Assembly: GCA_017447865.1 (NCBI GenBank)
Contig: JAFSMO010000085.1
Coordinates: 1 to 64,000, forward strand
Direction: 5' to 3'
Source: Thermoguttaceae bacterium
Lineage (GTDB): Bacteria > Planctomycetota > Planctomycetia > Pirellulales > Thermoguttaceae
DNA: 64,000 bases
Position 1 is the first letter of the stretch, and each line of letters begins with the position of its first letter. The translations under genes and the position numbers were made by a program. Positions 25,002 to 34,339 of the stretch are shown here, in pieces. Below the pieces are notes generated by a model, which saw only the letters and a program-made list of their open reading frames with translations, was not told the origin of the DNA and searched no databases.

Positions 25002-26300
25002 ATGTCCGTTCCTCAAAACTCAATGAAACGTCGTGATTTTCTGAAAACTGCCGCCCTCACCGGGACGATGGTCTCCGCGCCTTCCGTCATGGCCGGCAAA
25101 GTCCTCGGGCTGGACGGAAATACCGCTCCGAGTGAAAAAATCATCTTCGGGACCATCGGCGTCCGTTCCCGCGGCTGGGGCGACCTGCAGTGCTTCCTGA
25201 CCCACGAAAACATCCAGTACGTCGCGAACTGCGACATTCGGCGCGACCAGCGCGAGCGTAACATGGATCTGGCCAAGCAGCTCTACGGCGACAATTCGTT
25301 CAAGACGTACGTCGATATGAACGAGCTTTTGATCCGCGACGACATTGACGCGGTCCTGATCGCCACGGGCGACCGCTGGCACACTATGGCCTCCATCACG
25401 GCCGCGAAGCACGGGAAGGACGTTTACTGCGAAAAACCTCTTTCGCTCACGATCGAGGAAAGCCGGGCTCTCGCCAACGCGGTGAACCGGTACGGGATCA
25501 TCTACCAGGCCGGGACCCAGCGGCGCAACATCGGGAACTTCATGCTCGCCGCCAAGATCGTCCAGAGCGGCAAGCTCGGCAAAATCACGGAAGTCCACGC
25601 CAACACGCTGTGGCCCGCCACGACGCACGACTGGCTCCCCGCTCAGGCGGAACCGGCTCCGGCGGACGTCGATTGGGATAAATGGCTCGGTCCGTGCCCG
25701 TGGCGTCCGTTCAACCAGCGTTACATCGACGGCGGCTGGCGCGGTCATTTCGACTTCCACGGCGGCGGGATCCTGGAATGGGGTTCCCACACGGTGGACC
25801 TTTGCCAGTGGGCGGCGATGAAAGACGATACGGCCCCGGTCCGTTACGAGCCGCAGTTCAACGAAGACGGCTCCAAGGGCGGTGAAGTCCACGCCTGGTA
25901 CGCGGATGGCGTGAAACTCGTCATGCGCTCCTCCGGCTGGCTCGGTCTGGGAACGTGCTCGGCCCGGTACGTCGGCGAAGACGGCTGGATCGAGACGGGC
26001 GACTCGGGAAGAATGGCCGTTTCGGACGATGCGCTCCGCGGCGAGCTGAAGTACTTCGGAATGCCGGGCACCTCGCCCACCACGCACATCGCGGAATTCA
26101 TCGACTGCGTGAAGACGCGCCGCAACCCGGCGGCCAACGCGAACGTGGCGGCCCAGTCGCACATCGCGTCGCACTGCGCATACATCGCGTGGCAGCTCGG
26201 CCGTGCGGTCGAATTTGACCCGGTGAAGGAAGAATTCATTAATGATGAGGAGGCGAACCGCATGAGAAGCCGCGCCTATCGTGACGGCTACACGCTGTAA
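25002..26300 (+). CDS. Secreted Gfo/Idh/MocA-family oxidoreductase (Tat signal)
   Basis: 432 residues. The twin-arginine signal KRRDFLKTAALT lies at 9-20, followed by APSVMAGKVLG. The cofactor site is less glycine-rich than usual (GTIGVRSRGWGD). The EKP motif is in DVYCEKPLSL near 145, and the active-site region includes the planctomycete-type DFHGGGILEWGSHTVDLCQW, a strong signature of this exported subfamily. It is a monocistronic unit: consensus promoter upstream, perfect terminator downstream. It probably oxidises a sugar in the periplasm; substrate unknown. Confidence 0.9.
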   Translation: MSVPQNSMKRRDFLKTAALTGTMVSAPSVMAGKVLGLDGNTAPSEKIIFGTIGVRSRGWGDLQCFLTHENIQYVANCDIRRDQRERNMDLAKQLYGDNSFKTYVDMNELLIRDDIDAVLIATGDRWHTMASITAAKHGKDVYCEKPLSLTIEESRALANAVNRYGIIYQAGTQRRNIGNFMLAAKIVQSGKLGKITEVHANTLWPATTHDWLPAQAEPAPADVDWDKWLGPCPWRPFNQRYIDGGWRGHFDFHGGGILEWGSHTVDLCQWAAMKDDTAPVRYEPQFNEDGSKGGEVHAWYADGVKLVMRSSGWLGLGTCSARYVGEDGWIETGDSGRMAVSDDALRGELKYFGMPGTSPTTHIAEFIDCVKTRRNPAANANVAAQSHIASHCAYIAWQLGRAVEFDPVKEEFINDEEANRMRSRAYRDGYTL

Positions 26301-26330
26301 GTCTTCGGAAAACTGACGAGATCAAAAAGA

Positions 26331-26360
26331 TGACGGCGTTTTCGGCGCCGTCATTTTTTT
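26331..26360 (+). terminator. Rho-independent terminator
   Basis: Perfect 8-bp stem TGACGGCG/CGCCGTCA with a 7-base loop followed by TTTTTTT, 30 bp after the oxidoreductase stop. Confidence 0.92.
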
Positions 26361-26376
26361 AGCTTTTTAAGGCTTT

Positions 26377-27726
26377 TTAAGATTTTTCAATCGCCTCGGG
26401 CGGAAAAACCTCGTTCACCACGCGCCGCAGATCCCGGAAGCAGACCACGTTTCCGGTTTTTTTGTGCGTGTTCCGCCGGTTGATGCGCGAAAAGGCCGGG
26501 AGCAGGGATTCGGGTGCGAGGTCGCAGTCCAGCCAGAGCGTGTTCAGGTTGGCCGTGGTGAAACTGGTCAGGTACGGGTTTACGACGAGCAGCAGATCGA
26601 TCTGGCCGAGCGCAAGACGGCGGGAAACGTCCAGAATGTACTCCTGAAAACGGTCGCCGATCGCGCTGAAGCTCGTCCCGAACTGTGCGTTATAGTCTTC
26701 CGCCACCAGTTCCCAGAAGTCGCGCCGGCGGCGGTCCACCACGGCCTTTCTCGTCTTCGGGGCGGAGTCGTAAACCGCGGCGATGCGCAGGTCCCGGCCG
26801 GTTTTGCGGATCTGACGGAGCATTTCTACGTAGTAATTCATCGCGGAAAGCTCGTCGTTCACGGCCAGGATCGAGCCGAAACGCTGGTCTTCCGTCTTCT
26901 GCCCGATCTTTCCGAAAATCTTCCTCACGATCATGTGGATGCGCGTCGGGGAAAGCATCGCCCGGGTTTCGTTCAGCTCGTCCACGTCCTCGAATCTGCA
27001 CTTCGTCCGGACGTTCTGGTTGAGGTCGTACTCAATCTGGAATGGCAAAACGTTCCGATCCTCCAGCGCCTGCGTGAGCGTGTAGGAGAAAAGTTCCTCG
27101 CCGAAGAAACCCCGGGCGTAGTCCGAAATGGCGGAACTGGTGAAAAGGTAGTGCTGGGAGTTGGGGAAAACCCGCGAAATCAGGGCCTTGCGGTCCGCCG
27201 TCAGAGCCGACTCGCAGTCGTCGTAAATGAAAACACTGTGCTTTTTGATCGACTCGAAATCACGCAGTGAGTGCAGAAAAACCTCGAATTTCTGAAGCGT
27301 CGTGGGGATCAGAAAGACCTCCGGATTGTGAATCGCGGGAAGAAGTTTTTCGATCCCAAGGTTCAAATCGATGAAAGAGTTTTTATAGCGCGCGAAATTC
27401 CGGACCGTCCGCCAGTCCAGACCGTTCCGGTCCACGAGGAAAAAGACTTTGTTCACGTGGGGACGCCGGGAAATCAGCTGCGCCGTGCGGAAGGCGGTGA
27501 GCGTTTTGCCCGTCCCGGGAGCGAACTGGACGATCCCCCCCGGAACCACCGCCGGCAAAGCGAAGCGGGAGCTAAGCCGCGAGGCCGACAGGCGGACCTT
27601 TTCTGCGGCTTCACGCTGGTACGGACGCAAACGAATCGTTTTTCCTTCCCAGCCCTCGAGCGTGTAATCCTCGGGGACCGACAAAGGAGCCTGACCGTAA
27701 AAATGGGAAAAAGAAAATGAATTCAT
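26377..27726 (-). CDS. Stand-alone HsdR-type SF2 motor with degenerate helicase motifs
   Basis: 449 residues from the ATG at 27726. The order of motifs matches the translocase of type I restriction HsdR: RPYQREA (36-41), Walker A FAPGTGKT (68-75), VFFLVDRNGLDWRT (94-107), PTTLQKF (141-147), and SYTLTQALEDRNVLPFQIEY (214-233). The Walker B DECH/DEAH is changed to DDCE (169-172), and motif III FTGTP is changed to FTSSA (195-199). Motif VI text (FSRINRR) persists. The N-terminal nuclease domain and the C-terminal HsdR helical region are both missing, and no hsdM or hsdS is nearby. Either an adapted ATPase or DNA translocase, or a decayed one. The gene follows punA by 26 bp. Confidence 0.75.
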   Translation of the reverse strand: MNSFSFSHFYGQAPLSVPEDYTLEGWEGKTIRLRPYQREAAEKVRLSASRLSSRFALPAVVPGGIVQFAPGTGKTLTAFRTAQLISRRPHVNKVFFLVDRNGLDWRTVRNFARYKNSFIDLNLGIEKLLPAIHNPEVFLIPTTLQKFEVFLHSLRDFESIKKHSVFIYDDCESALTADRKALISRVFPNSQHYLFTSSAISDYARGFFGEELFSYTLTQALEDRNVLPFQIEYDLNQNVRTKCRFEDVDELNETRAMLSPTRIHMIVRKIFGKIGQKTEDQRFGSILAVNDELSAMNYYVEMLRQIRKTGRDLRIAAVYDSAPKTRKAVVDRRRRDFWELVAEDYNAQFGTSFSAIGDRFQEYILDVSRRLALGQIDLLLVVNPYLTSFTTANLNTLWLDCDLAPESLLPAFSRINRRNTHKKTGNVVCFRDLRRVVNEVFPPEAIEKS

Positions 27727-27752
27727 GGAACCGTGGCCCTGCAAGCCAAAAT

Positions 27753-28586
27753 TTAGTTTTTATCGGCTTCCTGCTCCAGAATTTCCAAAACGATTTGGCT
27801 AAGTTTCGGCTCCGCCGTGTTTGCCGTCTCGATGATTTCCGCAATATTGGCCGGTTGAAGCGCGTCCGGGAGACCCATGTCGGTGATGATGGAAAGCCCC
27901 AAAACACGCATTCCGGCATGAACGGCCACGATCACTTCGGGGACCGTGGACATTCCGACGGCGTCCGCGCCAATGGTGCGCAGGAAACGGTACTCCGCGC
28001 GAGTCTCAAGGCACGGACCGAGAAGTGCAACGTAAACCCCCGTGTGGATCGCGTAGCCGTTTTTGCGGCCGATCGCCATCGCGGCGTCCACGAGCGACCG
28101 GGTGTACGGCTCGCACATGTCGGGGAAACGCGGGCCGAGTTCGTCGTCGTTAATCCCAACCAGCGGGTTTCCGCCCATCAGATTAATGTGGTCCTCGATC
28201 ACCATGATGTCTCCGCGGCGGAACTGGGGGTTCATGCCGCCGCAGGCGTTGGAAACGATGAGCAGGTCGCAGCCCAGCGCCTTCATGACGCGCACGGGGA
28301 AGGTGATCTGCTGCCAGCTGTAGCCCTCGTAAGCGTGGATCCGGCCCTCCATCGCCACGACGTCCATTCCGTTGAATTTCCCGCAGACCAGCTGGCCGGC
28401 GTGGGTCAAGGCGGTCGAAGCGGCGAAATGCGGCAGATCCGCGTAGCTGAACGTCACCGGGTCAGTGATTTTACGGGCGACTCCGCCCAGACCCGTCCCG
28501 AGAATGATCCCGACTTTGGGAGTGCCGTTCCATTTCTGACGAATGGCGGCCACGGCTTCTTCGGTTTGTTTGCGAATATTAAGCAT
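27753..28586 (-). CDS. Purine nucleoside phosphorylase
   Basis: 277 residues of the trimeric PNP (PunA/class II) family, cleaving inosine or guanosine with phosphate. Clear text: VGIILGTGLGGVARKI, the HAGQLVCGKF region, VMEGRIHAYEGYS-type (here AMEGRIHAYEGYSW), LLIVSNACGGMNP, and MSTVPEVIVAVHAGM. AAGGA precedes the ATG. It lies upstream of the HsdR-like gene on the same strand; co-transcription is possible but functional linkage is unclear. Cytoplasmic. Confidence 0.94.
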   Translation of the reverse strand: MLNIRKQTEEAVAAIRQKWNGTPKVGIILGTGLGGVARKITDPVTFSYADLPHFAASTALTHAGQLVCGKFNGMDVVAMEGRIHAYEGYSWQQITFPVRVMKALGCDLLIVSNACGGMNPQFRRGDIMVIEDHINLMGGNPLVGINDDELGPRFPDMCEPYTRSLVDAAMAIGRKNGYAIHTGVYVALLGPCLETRAEYRFLRTIGADAVGMSTVPEVIVAVHAGMRVLGLSIITDMGLPDALQPANIAEIIETANTAEPKLSQIVLEILEQEADKN

Positions 28587-28636
28587 GGAATTTTCCTTAA
28601 AAGTTCATGGTGATTGAGTATGAATGACGAACGGGT

Positions 28637-29302
28637 TCAGATATCGTTGTCGTACTCGCCGAAGTCATCGCTGTCGTCGTCCGTGTAATCGTCGAAGTCG
28701 GACGCATCGCTGTCGTCCAGATCGTCTTCGATCATCAGGACTTCTTCATTCAACGGCATGTCGCCGCCGTCAGGAATGAATTTGATCTGGCCGTCCACGT
28801 CGCCGAATTCTTCTTCGTAGCGGGACGGGGTGCTCGCGGAATCTTCGTCTTCATCCTCAATGTCTTCGTCGTCGATGCGGGCGAGTTCTTCGTAGTCCTC
28901 GTCGAATTCGTCTTCAAAATCCTCGTCAAAATCGTCGTCGAAGTCTTCGAAAGTCTCGACTTCCTCGAAAACGTCATCGTCTTCTTCGTCCGGAATGTCC
29001 TCGATGTTGTCGTCGTCGTTGTCGTTATCGTTATCCTTATCGTTGTCATCATCGTAGGAGTTTGTGACGATCAACGGCGGCATGTCCGTCAAAGTCAGAA
29101 CGTTTCCGCTTGTCTGGGGGTAAAAATTCGGAAAAGAAAAGATTTCTTCCTGAGCCGGTTTGTTTTCCGGCGCGTCCTCATCATTTTCCAGTGTCGAATC
29201 AGAGTCAGGAAGCGGCATAAAACTGGGCGAAACAAGCGTCCAAATTGGCGAAAAGGTCTCGGGTTTCATCGGTTTTCCCGGGAAATTGGGCATAATAATC
29301 AT
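28637..29302 (-). CDS. Hyperacidic low-complexity protein
   Basis: 221 residues, over a third Asp plus Glu in the second half, with runs such as DNDKDNDNDNDDDN and FDDDFDEDFEDEFDEDYEEL. The N-terminal 80 residues are ordinary. No domain recognised. GAGG precedes the start. It follows the PP2C-like gene by 38 bp on the same strand and probably forms a two-gene operon with it. Such acidic disordered proteins can be ion-binding, chaperone-like or DNA-mimicking; none is supported beyond composition. Confidence 0.6.
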   Translation of the reverse strand: MIIMPNFPGKPMKPETFSPIWTLVSPSFMPLPDSDSTLENDEDAPENKPAQEEIFSFPNFYPQTSGNVLTLTDMPPLIVTNSYDDDNDKDNDNDNDDDNIEDIPDEEDDDVFEEVETFEDFDDDFDEDFEDEFDEDYEELARIDDEDIEDEDEDSASTPSRYEEEFGDVDGQIKFIPDGGDMPLNEEVLMIEDDLDDSDASDFDDYTDDDSDDFGEYDNDI

Positions 29303-29340
29303 TTTAAATTCCTCAATACTATGTAAAATTATGTTAAAAA

Positions 29341-31212
29341 TTACTCTCTTGGCCGCGGATTATAGTACCTGCGGCGATTTGGATCAATGACCCGGCCAGG
29401 CGTTTTGTTTTCTGTTGGCTGTTCTTCGGGTTCCTCCTGGGTTTCTGCCTGTTCGTTCTTTTTTCTGGAAAAAAGACCCACAAAACGCTGCGTCATGCTT
29501 TGAAGTTTGGGTTTTGCGGATTCACTCAACTGGGAAACGCCTTCGTTCAGGTTGCTTCCCAGCCGGCTCATCCCCTCGCTGATTTTTTCACTTATTTGTC
29601 CGCCGAGGATCCCGGCAATCTGGGAAGAGCTTTCCTTGAGCTGCTTCCAGTTTTCCGCGAGAGTATTGGTTTCCTCCTGCGTCTGATCGGAAGTCTGAAG
29701 CTCCGCGGGCTTGGGGACGCCGGACGTGTGATTCATGCCACGCGCTGGATTTGCTCCGCGCGTTGGAGTCGGGCCATGCGTCGGATTCGGGCCATGCGTC
29801 GGACTCACGCCGTGCGTTGGATTCGGGCCGGCCGGCTTGCGGGGCGCAGACTGAGGCCGGGATTCCGCGGAAGCCTCGAATTTTCTCGCCGTCGTGGAAG
29901 ATGCCATGCGGTACTGAAAACCACCGGTTTGCGGTGCATTTCCTGGATTGGGAATCGGTTTTTTCTGCGGTAGTGGTTTGGGATTTGAAACGGGACGCGG
30001 TTGGGGCGTTTCCTCCGTTTCTTCCGTTTGAAATGGCTCTTCCGTTTCTTCGATGCGGCGCGGCGGTTCTGCGATCATTGACGAAATCAATGAAGAATCA
30101 TCCGTGGAAACGATTGCGGGTTCAATCGTCATTTCGGAGACCATCTCATCTTCCGTTTCAGGAATCGGTTCCTCCACTATTTGGGGAGCGGACTCGAATT
30201 CGGCTTCCGGTTCGAAATCGGCCGTGAAGACTGGAGCGGCTTCCGGTTCGGATTCGACCGTAAAGTCTGGAGCGGTTTCCGGTTCGGATTCGGCCGTGAA
30301 GTCTGGAACGGCTTCTGGTTCGGGTTCGGCCTTGGCCGGAACTTCAGCCTGGGATTCCGGAGCGGCCGCGGTCTGATTCAGGAATGAATTGGAATTGCCG
30401 AGCTGAAGCAAAACCAGCGTCGAGTCATCGTATCGGATCTCGCCGGCAGAACGCAGCGCGTCGAGTTCCTGGCCCCACGTTTCCGGTGTCAGATTCCAGA
30501 AAAGGTCCCAGCACGGGAACGCCTGGGTTTCGTAGCAGCGCAAAAGCCACTGGGAAACCGCGTCGGTGGCCAAAATGACCAGGTCACCTTCCTGAGCGAG
30601 AAAATCGATCGGCTGGAACTGAATCTGATCGTCCCGGCCAAGGTCTTTGCTTCCGATCACGATCGGCGGCATGTCGAACTCGGAGGACTTGGTGAGCGGA
30701 ATGACGCGGTAAAGGTCCGACCCGGAAAAGGATTCCGAGTCCGTACGACCCGGGCGAACGTGGAAAACGCATGAGTCACCGATGCAATGTCCCTTCACCT
30801 GGAAACATCGGCGGCCAGAGTCCGGATTTTGAAGGCGATTCCAGAGGTTGGACCCCACTTTGGGCGGGGCGATCTCGCGGACTTGAACCCAAACGAGCGT
30901 GGAAAACGCGCCCGACGCCATTTTCGGGCGTTGGAACCAGGAAAGGTTAGTCGTATCGATCGTCTGCTCCCATTCCAGGCGCAAGTTGGAGAGCCACTGC
31001 GCGAAATGTTCCTGATTGGCTGGGTCGGGGCGGTCCTGAAGTACGTGCTTCGTTAAAATATTGGACCAGGCGGCAGAAAAAATCGCGGATGAAACGCCGT
31101 CTGCCACGACCGCAAGCCCCGCGGAGTCACTGACCTGAAACGAATCCTGATTCTGCTGCGGGTTTTCCGGGTCTTTCGGGTAACAAAAAGTCCGGTTTTT
31201 GAATACTGTCAT
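29341..31212 (-). CDS. PP2C-like phosphatase with long disordered tail
   Basis: 623 residues. Residues 1 to about 260 are a PPM/PP2C fold: NQDSFQV (metal-site region), VVADGVSSAIFS, GDSCVFHVRPG, LVILATDAVSQWLL and a closing DDSTLVLL. Metal aspartates are present, though DGxG is altered to DGVS and the SDG element to TDA. The tail is low complexity: repeats of PEAAPDFTAESEPE type (270-330), then tandem NPTHGP-like units (460-490), then a helical section (LAENWKQLKESSSQIAGIL and on) resembling a coiled coil. Paired with the hyperacidic gene downstream. Probably a Ser/Thr phosphatase; its partner kinase is not in view. Confidence 0.8.
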   Translation of the reverse strand: MTVFKNRTFCYPKDPENPQQNQDSFQVSDSAGLAVVADGVSSAIFSAAWSNILTKHVLQDRPDPANQEHFAQWLSNLRLEWEQTIDTTNLSWFQRPKMASGAFSTLVWVQVREIAPPKVGSNLWNRLQNPDSGRRCFQVKGHCIGDSCVFHVRPGRTDSESFSGSDLYRVIPLTKSSEFDMPPIVIGSKDLGRDDQIQFQPIDFLAQEGDLVILATDAVSQWLLRCYETQAFPCWDLFWNLTPETWGQELDALRSAGEIRYDDSTLVLLQLGNSNSFLNQTAAAPESQAEVPAKAEPEPEAVPDFTAESEPETAPDFTVESEPEAAPVFTADFEPEAEFESAPQIVEEPIPETEDEMVSEMTIEPAIVSTDDSSLISSMIAEPPRRIEETEEPFQTEETEETPQPRPVSNPKPLPQKKPIPNPGNAPQTGGFQYRMASSTTARKFEASAESRPQSAPRKPAGPNPTHGVSPTHGPNPTHGPTPTRGANPARGMNHTSGVPKPAELQTSDQTQEETNTLAENWKQLKESSSQIAGILGGQISEKISEGMSRLGSNLNEGVSQLSESAKPKLQSMTQRFVGLFSRKKNEQAETQEEPEEQPTENKTPGRVIDPNRRRYYNPRPRE

Positions 31213-31258
31213 AATAAATCGCCTTAAAAAAGCTAATTCACCTTGAAGGGACTGCTTT

Positions 31259-31286
31259 ATTATACACGGTAATGGGAAAAAAACAA
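31259..31286 (-). promoter_or_regulatory. Promoter of the PP2C-like gene
   Basis: On the minus strand TTGTTT (31281-31286), 16 bp, TATAAT (31259-31264), about 45 bp before the start. Confidence 0.6.
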
Positions 31287-31445
31287 CAAATTAATAGAGA
31301 AAAAAAGAAAAAAAGAGGAAATTTTTTGAAACAGATCAATCATTCGGGGGTGAAGCCGCAAGCTAATTTGAGAACTGGGCAAAATGGTGAAAATGGGCCG
31401 CTCTGGATTCCACGTTCAGCTCGGTGCATGATCCTGCGATTTCAG

Positions 31446-31473
31446 GCTCCGCGGCCCGGTTGAACCGCGGAGC
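31446..31473. terminator. Strong hairpin after the 871-residue gene
   Basis: GCTCCGCGG (31446-31454) pairs perfectly with CCGCGGAGC (31465-31473). No T-run follows on the minus strand, so it may be a processing or rho-assisted end. The rest of the 31213-31507 gap shows nothing but the promoter. Confidence 0.45.
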
Positions 31474-31507
31474 GATGAGTGAAAAGGGTAAAAAGAGGCT
31501 AAAACGG

Positions 31508-34123
31508 TCAGCGGGCTTCCTTCACCTCGCCGTCCAGCAGGTACTGGAAAGGAGTTTCCGGTTTGGCCATGAATTCCACAGAATCGCCGTTGAGGGTGAA
31601 CGGGAACGGGGCCACGACGTGGTGACGGTCGTTCCAATCCACGCAGAGCGACGCGGGTTTTCCGCTCAGGCGCAGGCGCAGCGCGATCGGAACCGCCGGG
31701 TTAATGTCGGCCGGGTTCCGCAGTCCGATCAGGCAGTTCACCGAGTCGGGCAGAAGCCCCGCGGACGGTCCGTCGGGGTAAATCTGGCGTTCCGCCGCGT
31801 TCGTGATCTGCTCCGCGAGCCAGTGCCAGACTTTCGCTTCTTCGGAATCTGGCGGAAGGACCTCGGCCAGATCGAGCAGGGCGTAGGCGTAAACCGTTCC
31901 GATCCACTGCACCGGGCGGCCGATCCAGTTCGGGGCCTTCCAGTTCGTCGCGCCCAGCACGCCGATGTATGCGCCGTACTGGAACGGCTCCGGATCGGCG
32001 GGATCGTCCCAGAGGTAAACGTACGTCGCGCCGTCGAGCGCCCAGCGTTCCGCGTCCTTGAGCCAGACCGGATCGCCCGTCGCCCGGTACGCCAGCACGC
32101 AGGCGCGGATGGCGTAGGCGGCCGCAAGCGGATCCGGCGTGTGAAGCGGCATTTCCCAGCACTGCGCTCCGCGAGCGACGTGAAAGCGGCGGCAGAGGGC
32201 CAGCGACTCCAGTGCGGGACCCAAATATTTGGCGTTTCCCGTCGCGGCCCAGGCCTGCAAAAGGGCGAAAATCGGCTGGGCGTTGGTCCCCAGCGCGGTC
32301 GATTCCCAGTGAGTCACGTCGTACTTGCCGGCGTAGCGCCAGAAACCGTCCGCGCCGCGGGTCCTGAGCAAATTATCGGCGCCCGCCCGGACCATCGTGA
32401 GCCAGCGGTCGGCCTGATTTCGCACGAAGAAGATCGAGCCGTTCCCGACGTGCGCGCCGCCGCGGACGAACTGGAGATCCGGGACGTTTCCGCCGATCCG
32501 CCAGAGCGCGGACGCCTGGTCGCTGAACGGCATGATCTTCCAGCCGGCGCAGTGGCCCCAGCCGCCGTCGGCATGCAGCGGACCGTTTTCCAGCTGATCC
32601 CGGTAAACGGCGAAAAGGTCCCGCCCGGCCTTGCGCGGCGAGTCCGGATCCGCGGCGGCCATTTCGCGCTGGATCTCCGGCCAGAGGCCCGCTTTCAGGA
32701 ACGCAGCCTCGTCCGTGGAGGGGCTGAATTCCAGACGGACGGTCTGCTTCTCCTCACTTTTGGCCTCCCGGGGCATTTCGAGCGTAAACCGCGCATCCGG
32801 CGTGGAGTCGAAGTAGTTCGGAACGGCAAAAACCGGCTGGAATTTCGGGTCGGACCAGCGCAGATGGAACGCGCCGTCCTCTGTGATGACCCCGAGCCAG
32901 TGCTGGGTCATGGCGTGCAGTTGCGGCCGGACGCGCAAATGGTCTTTGGTCCAAAAATCGGCGCGGGAGGAGCTCCACTCCCCCTTTTCGAGCAGTTCGA
33001 CGCCGGGAACGGACGCGAGCGTCATGCGGCCCGGAAGGTGGATCACGGGGAGGTCCTGCGAGCCGTCCACCTCAAATTCCAGGTCGGAGAAACCGCCCGA
33101 ATTTCGGACCCGGATCGGCATTTGGTTGAGGTCCAAATGAGTTAGCGCGGCGATTTTCCGGCCGCCGCGGACCAGAAACGCCATGGACTCGTCCGGGGCG
33201 ACGCAGAAATCGAACGCTTCCCCTTTCGTGACGTGCCAGTCGGACGTGATCTCCACGTCGTGAACGACTTCAAGCGCCCGGTGAATGACCGGGTATTCCG
33301 GGGCGGAAACCCACCAGACGCAGGAATCGACCGCTTTTTTCGGGTCCGTCACGTACGTGAAAACGCGCGTTTCCCCGGGTTGGAACGTTTCTGCGCGATT
33401 ATTCACCCCAAAGACCGCTTCGGTCTTTTTCGGGTTGGTGACGCTCAGACGCAGCGTTTGTGCTTCCCGCGGGAAGGAACCGGATTCCGGCGGGTTCAGA
33501 ACGGACTCCAGAGGCAAAACCTCGACTTGCGGCCCGTCCAGTTCCACGGTGAAAAACTCGATTTTTTTGATTTCTACGAAGGCTTCCTTGGCGGCGGGGT
33601 CGATGCGCCAGCGCCGGATCGGGAGCTTGAGGTCCAGTTCTACGTCCACCTTCAGCCAGCCGTCCGCGTCGGGGGGAGTCGTTTTTTCCGAGGCCGAGGC
33701 GCTCAGGTCCTGGATCATTCCCGGATGCTTCTCGTCGGTCCAGTAAATGCTCAGGTTTTTCGATCCGCGGACCGTGAAACGGACGAGGAGGTTTCCGGTC
33801 GGGCACTCGGTCAAAACGTCCGGCATGGAAAAGTACGGGTCGTCCCCGGTGCATTCGATGACCAGCACGCCGTCCTGGACGCTCAGCCGGCAGTTATGCC
33901 CGGATGGGCACGGCAGAGATTCCGGCGTTTCGAACGTGAAAGCCCGCACGGGGGTCAGTTTCAGCGGGATCTCCCCGGCTTGCGGCTGGACCCACGTGTG
34001 CGCGTAATCCTCCGCGAGCAGAAACGGGGCGGGAAGCAAAACGCCCAGAAGAACGAGGCATTTTTGCAGGAAGGAGGAGGGGGAAAGAAAACGGCGAAAA
34101 ACGGGGCGTGAGGCTTTTTTCAT
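31508..34123 (-). CDS. Large secreted six-hairpin-type glycan-active protein
   Basis: 871 residues. The signal region is long and basic before its hydrophobic core (up to about 38, ending FLLAED). Residues 40-440 are beta-rich (CRLSVQDGVLVIECTG, FTVRGSKNLSIYW), like a concanavalin/jelly-roll pair. From about 530 to 790 a helical toroid of six-hairpin type appears: GGWGHCAGWKIMPF, NADNLLRTRG-like AGADNLLRTRGADGF, and GATYVYLWDD. Such folds belong to glycosidases and lyases acting on uronic or arabinose-rich glycans. I cannot place it in a numbered family. It is divergent from the M24 peptidase gene next door. Confidence 0.7.
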   Translation of the reverse strand: MKKASRPVFRRFLSPSSFLQKCLVLLGVLLPAPFLLAEDYAHTWVQPQAGEIPLKLTPVRAFTFETPESLPCPSGHNCRLSVQDGVLVIECTGDDPYFSMPDVLTECPTGNLLVRFTVRGSKNLSIYWTDEKHPGMIQDLSASASEKTTPPDADGWLKVDVELDLKLPIRRWRIDPAAKEAFVEIKKIEFFTVELDGPQVEVLPLESVLNPPESGSFPREAQTLRLSVTNPKKTEAVFGVNNRAETFQPGETRVFTYVTDPKKAVDSCVWWVSAPEYPVIHRALEVVHDVEITSDWHVTKGEAFDFCVAPDESMAFLVRGGRKIAALTHLDLNQMPIRVRNSGGFSDLEFEVDGSQDLPVIHLPGRMTLASVPGVELLEKGEWSSSRADFWTKDHLRVRPQLHAMTQHWLGVITEDGAFHLRWSDPKFQPVFAVPNYFDSTPDARFTLEMPREAKSEEKQTVRLEFSPSTDEAAFLKAGLWPEIQREMAAADPDSPRKAGRDLFAVYRDQLENGPLHADGGWGHCAGWKIMPFSDQASALWRIGGNVPDLQFVRGGAHVGNGSIFFVRNQADRWLTMVRAGADNLLRTRGADGFWRYAGKYDVTHWESTALGTNAQPIFALLQAWAATGNAKYLGPALESLALCRRFHVARGAQCWEMPLHTPDPLAAAYAIRACVLAYRATGDPVWLKDAERWALDGATYVYLWDDPADPEPFQYGAYIGVLGATNWKAPNWIGRPVQWIGTVYAYALLDLAEVLPPDSEEAKVWHWLAEQITNAAERQIYPDGPSAGLLPDSVNCLIGLRNPADINPAVPIALRLRLSGKPASLCVDWNDRHHVVAPFPFTLNGDSVEFMAKPETPFQYLLDGEVKEAR

Positions 34124-34286
34124 GGTTAAATTCCTGATTCACGATTGGAAAGTCCGGGGGAAGATCGGCCGGCGGGGAACCGGGGCCGCGAGTTTTCATT
34201 TTAACGCATTTCCCGGTCTAAAAAAAGGGGGGGCGAGCAGAAACCTCAAAACGCAAAACCAAGACAAGACGCGCCGCCGCTTCCCC

Positions 34287-34314
34287 TTGACTTTTTCCCG
34301 TGATGATTTATAAT
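34287..34314 (+). promoter_or_regulatory. Promoter of the M24 peptidase gene
   Basis: TTGACT at 34287-34292, 16 bp, TATAAT at 34309-34314, ending about 25 bp before the ATG at 34340. Confidence 0.7.
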
Positions 34315-34339
34315 CAGGTCCAAGAAAGGATCGAATCAA

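Noticed and set aside
26377..27726. Complete type I restriction system
   Set aside because: Only a motor-like core is present; there is no nuclease domain, methylase or specificity gene in the window.
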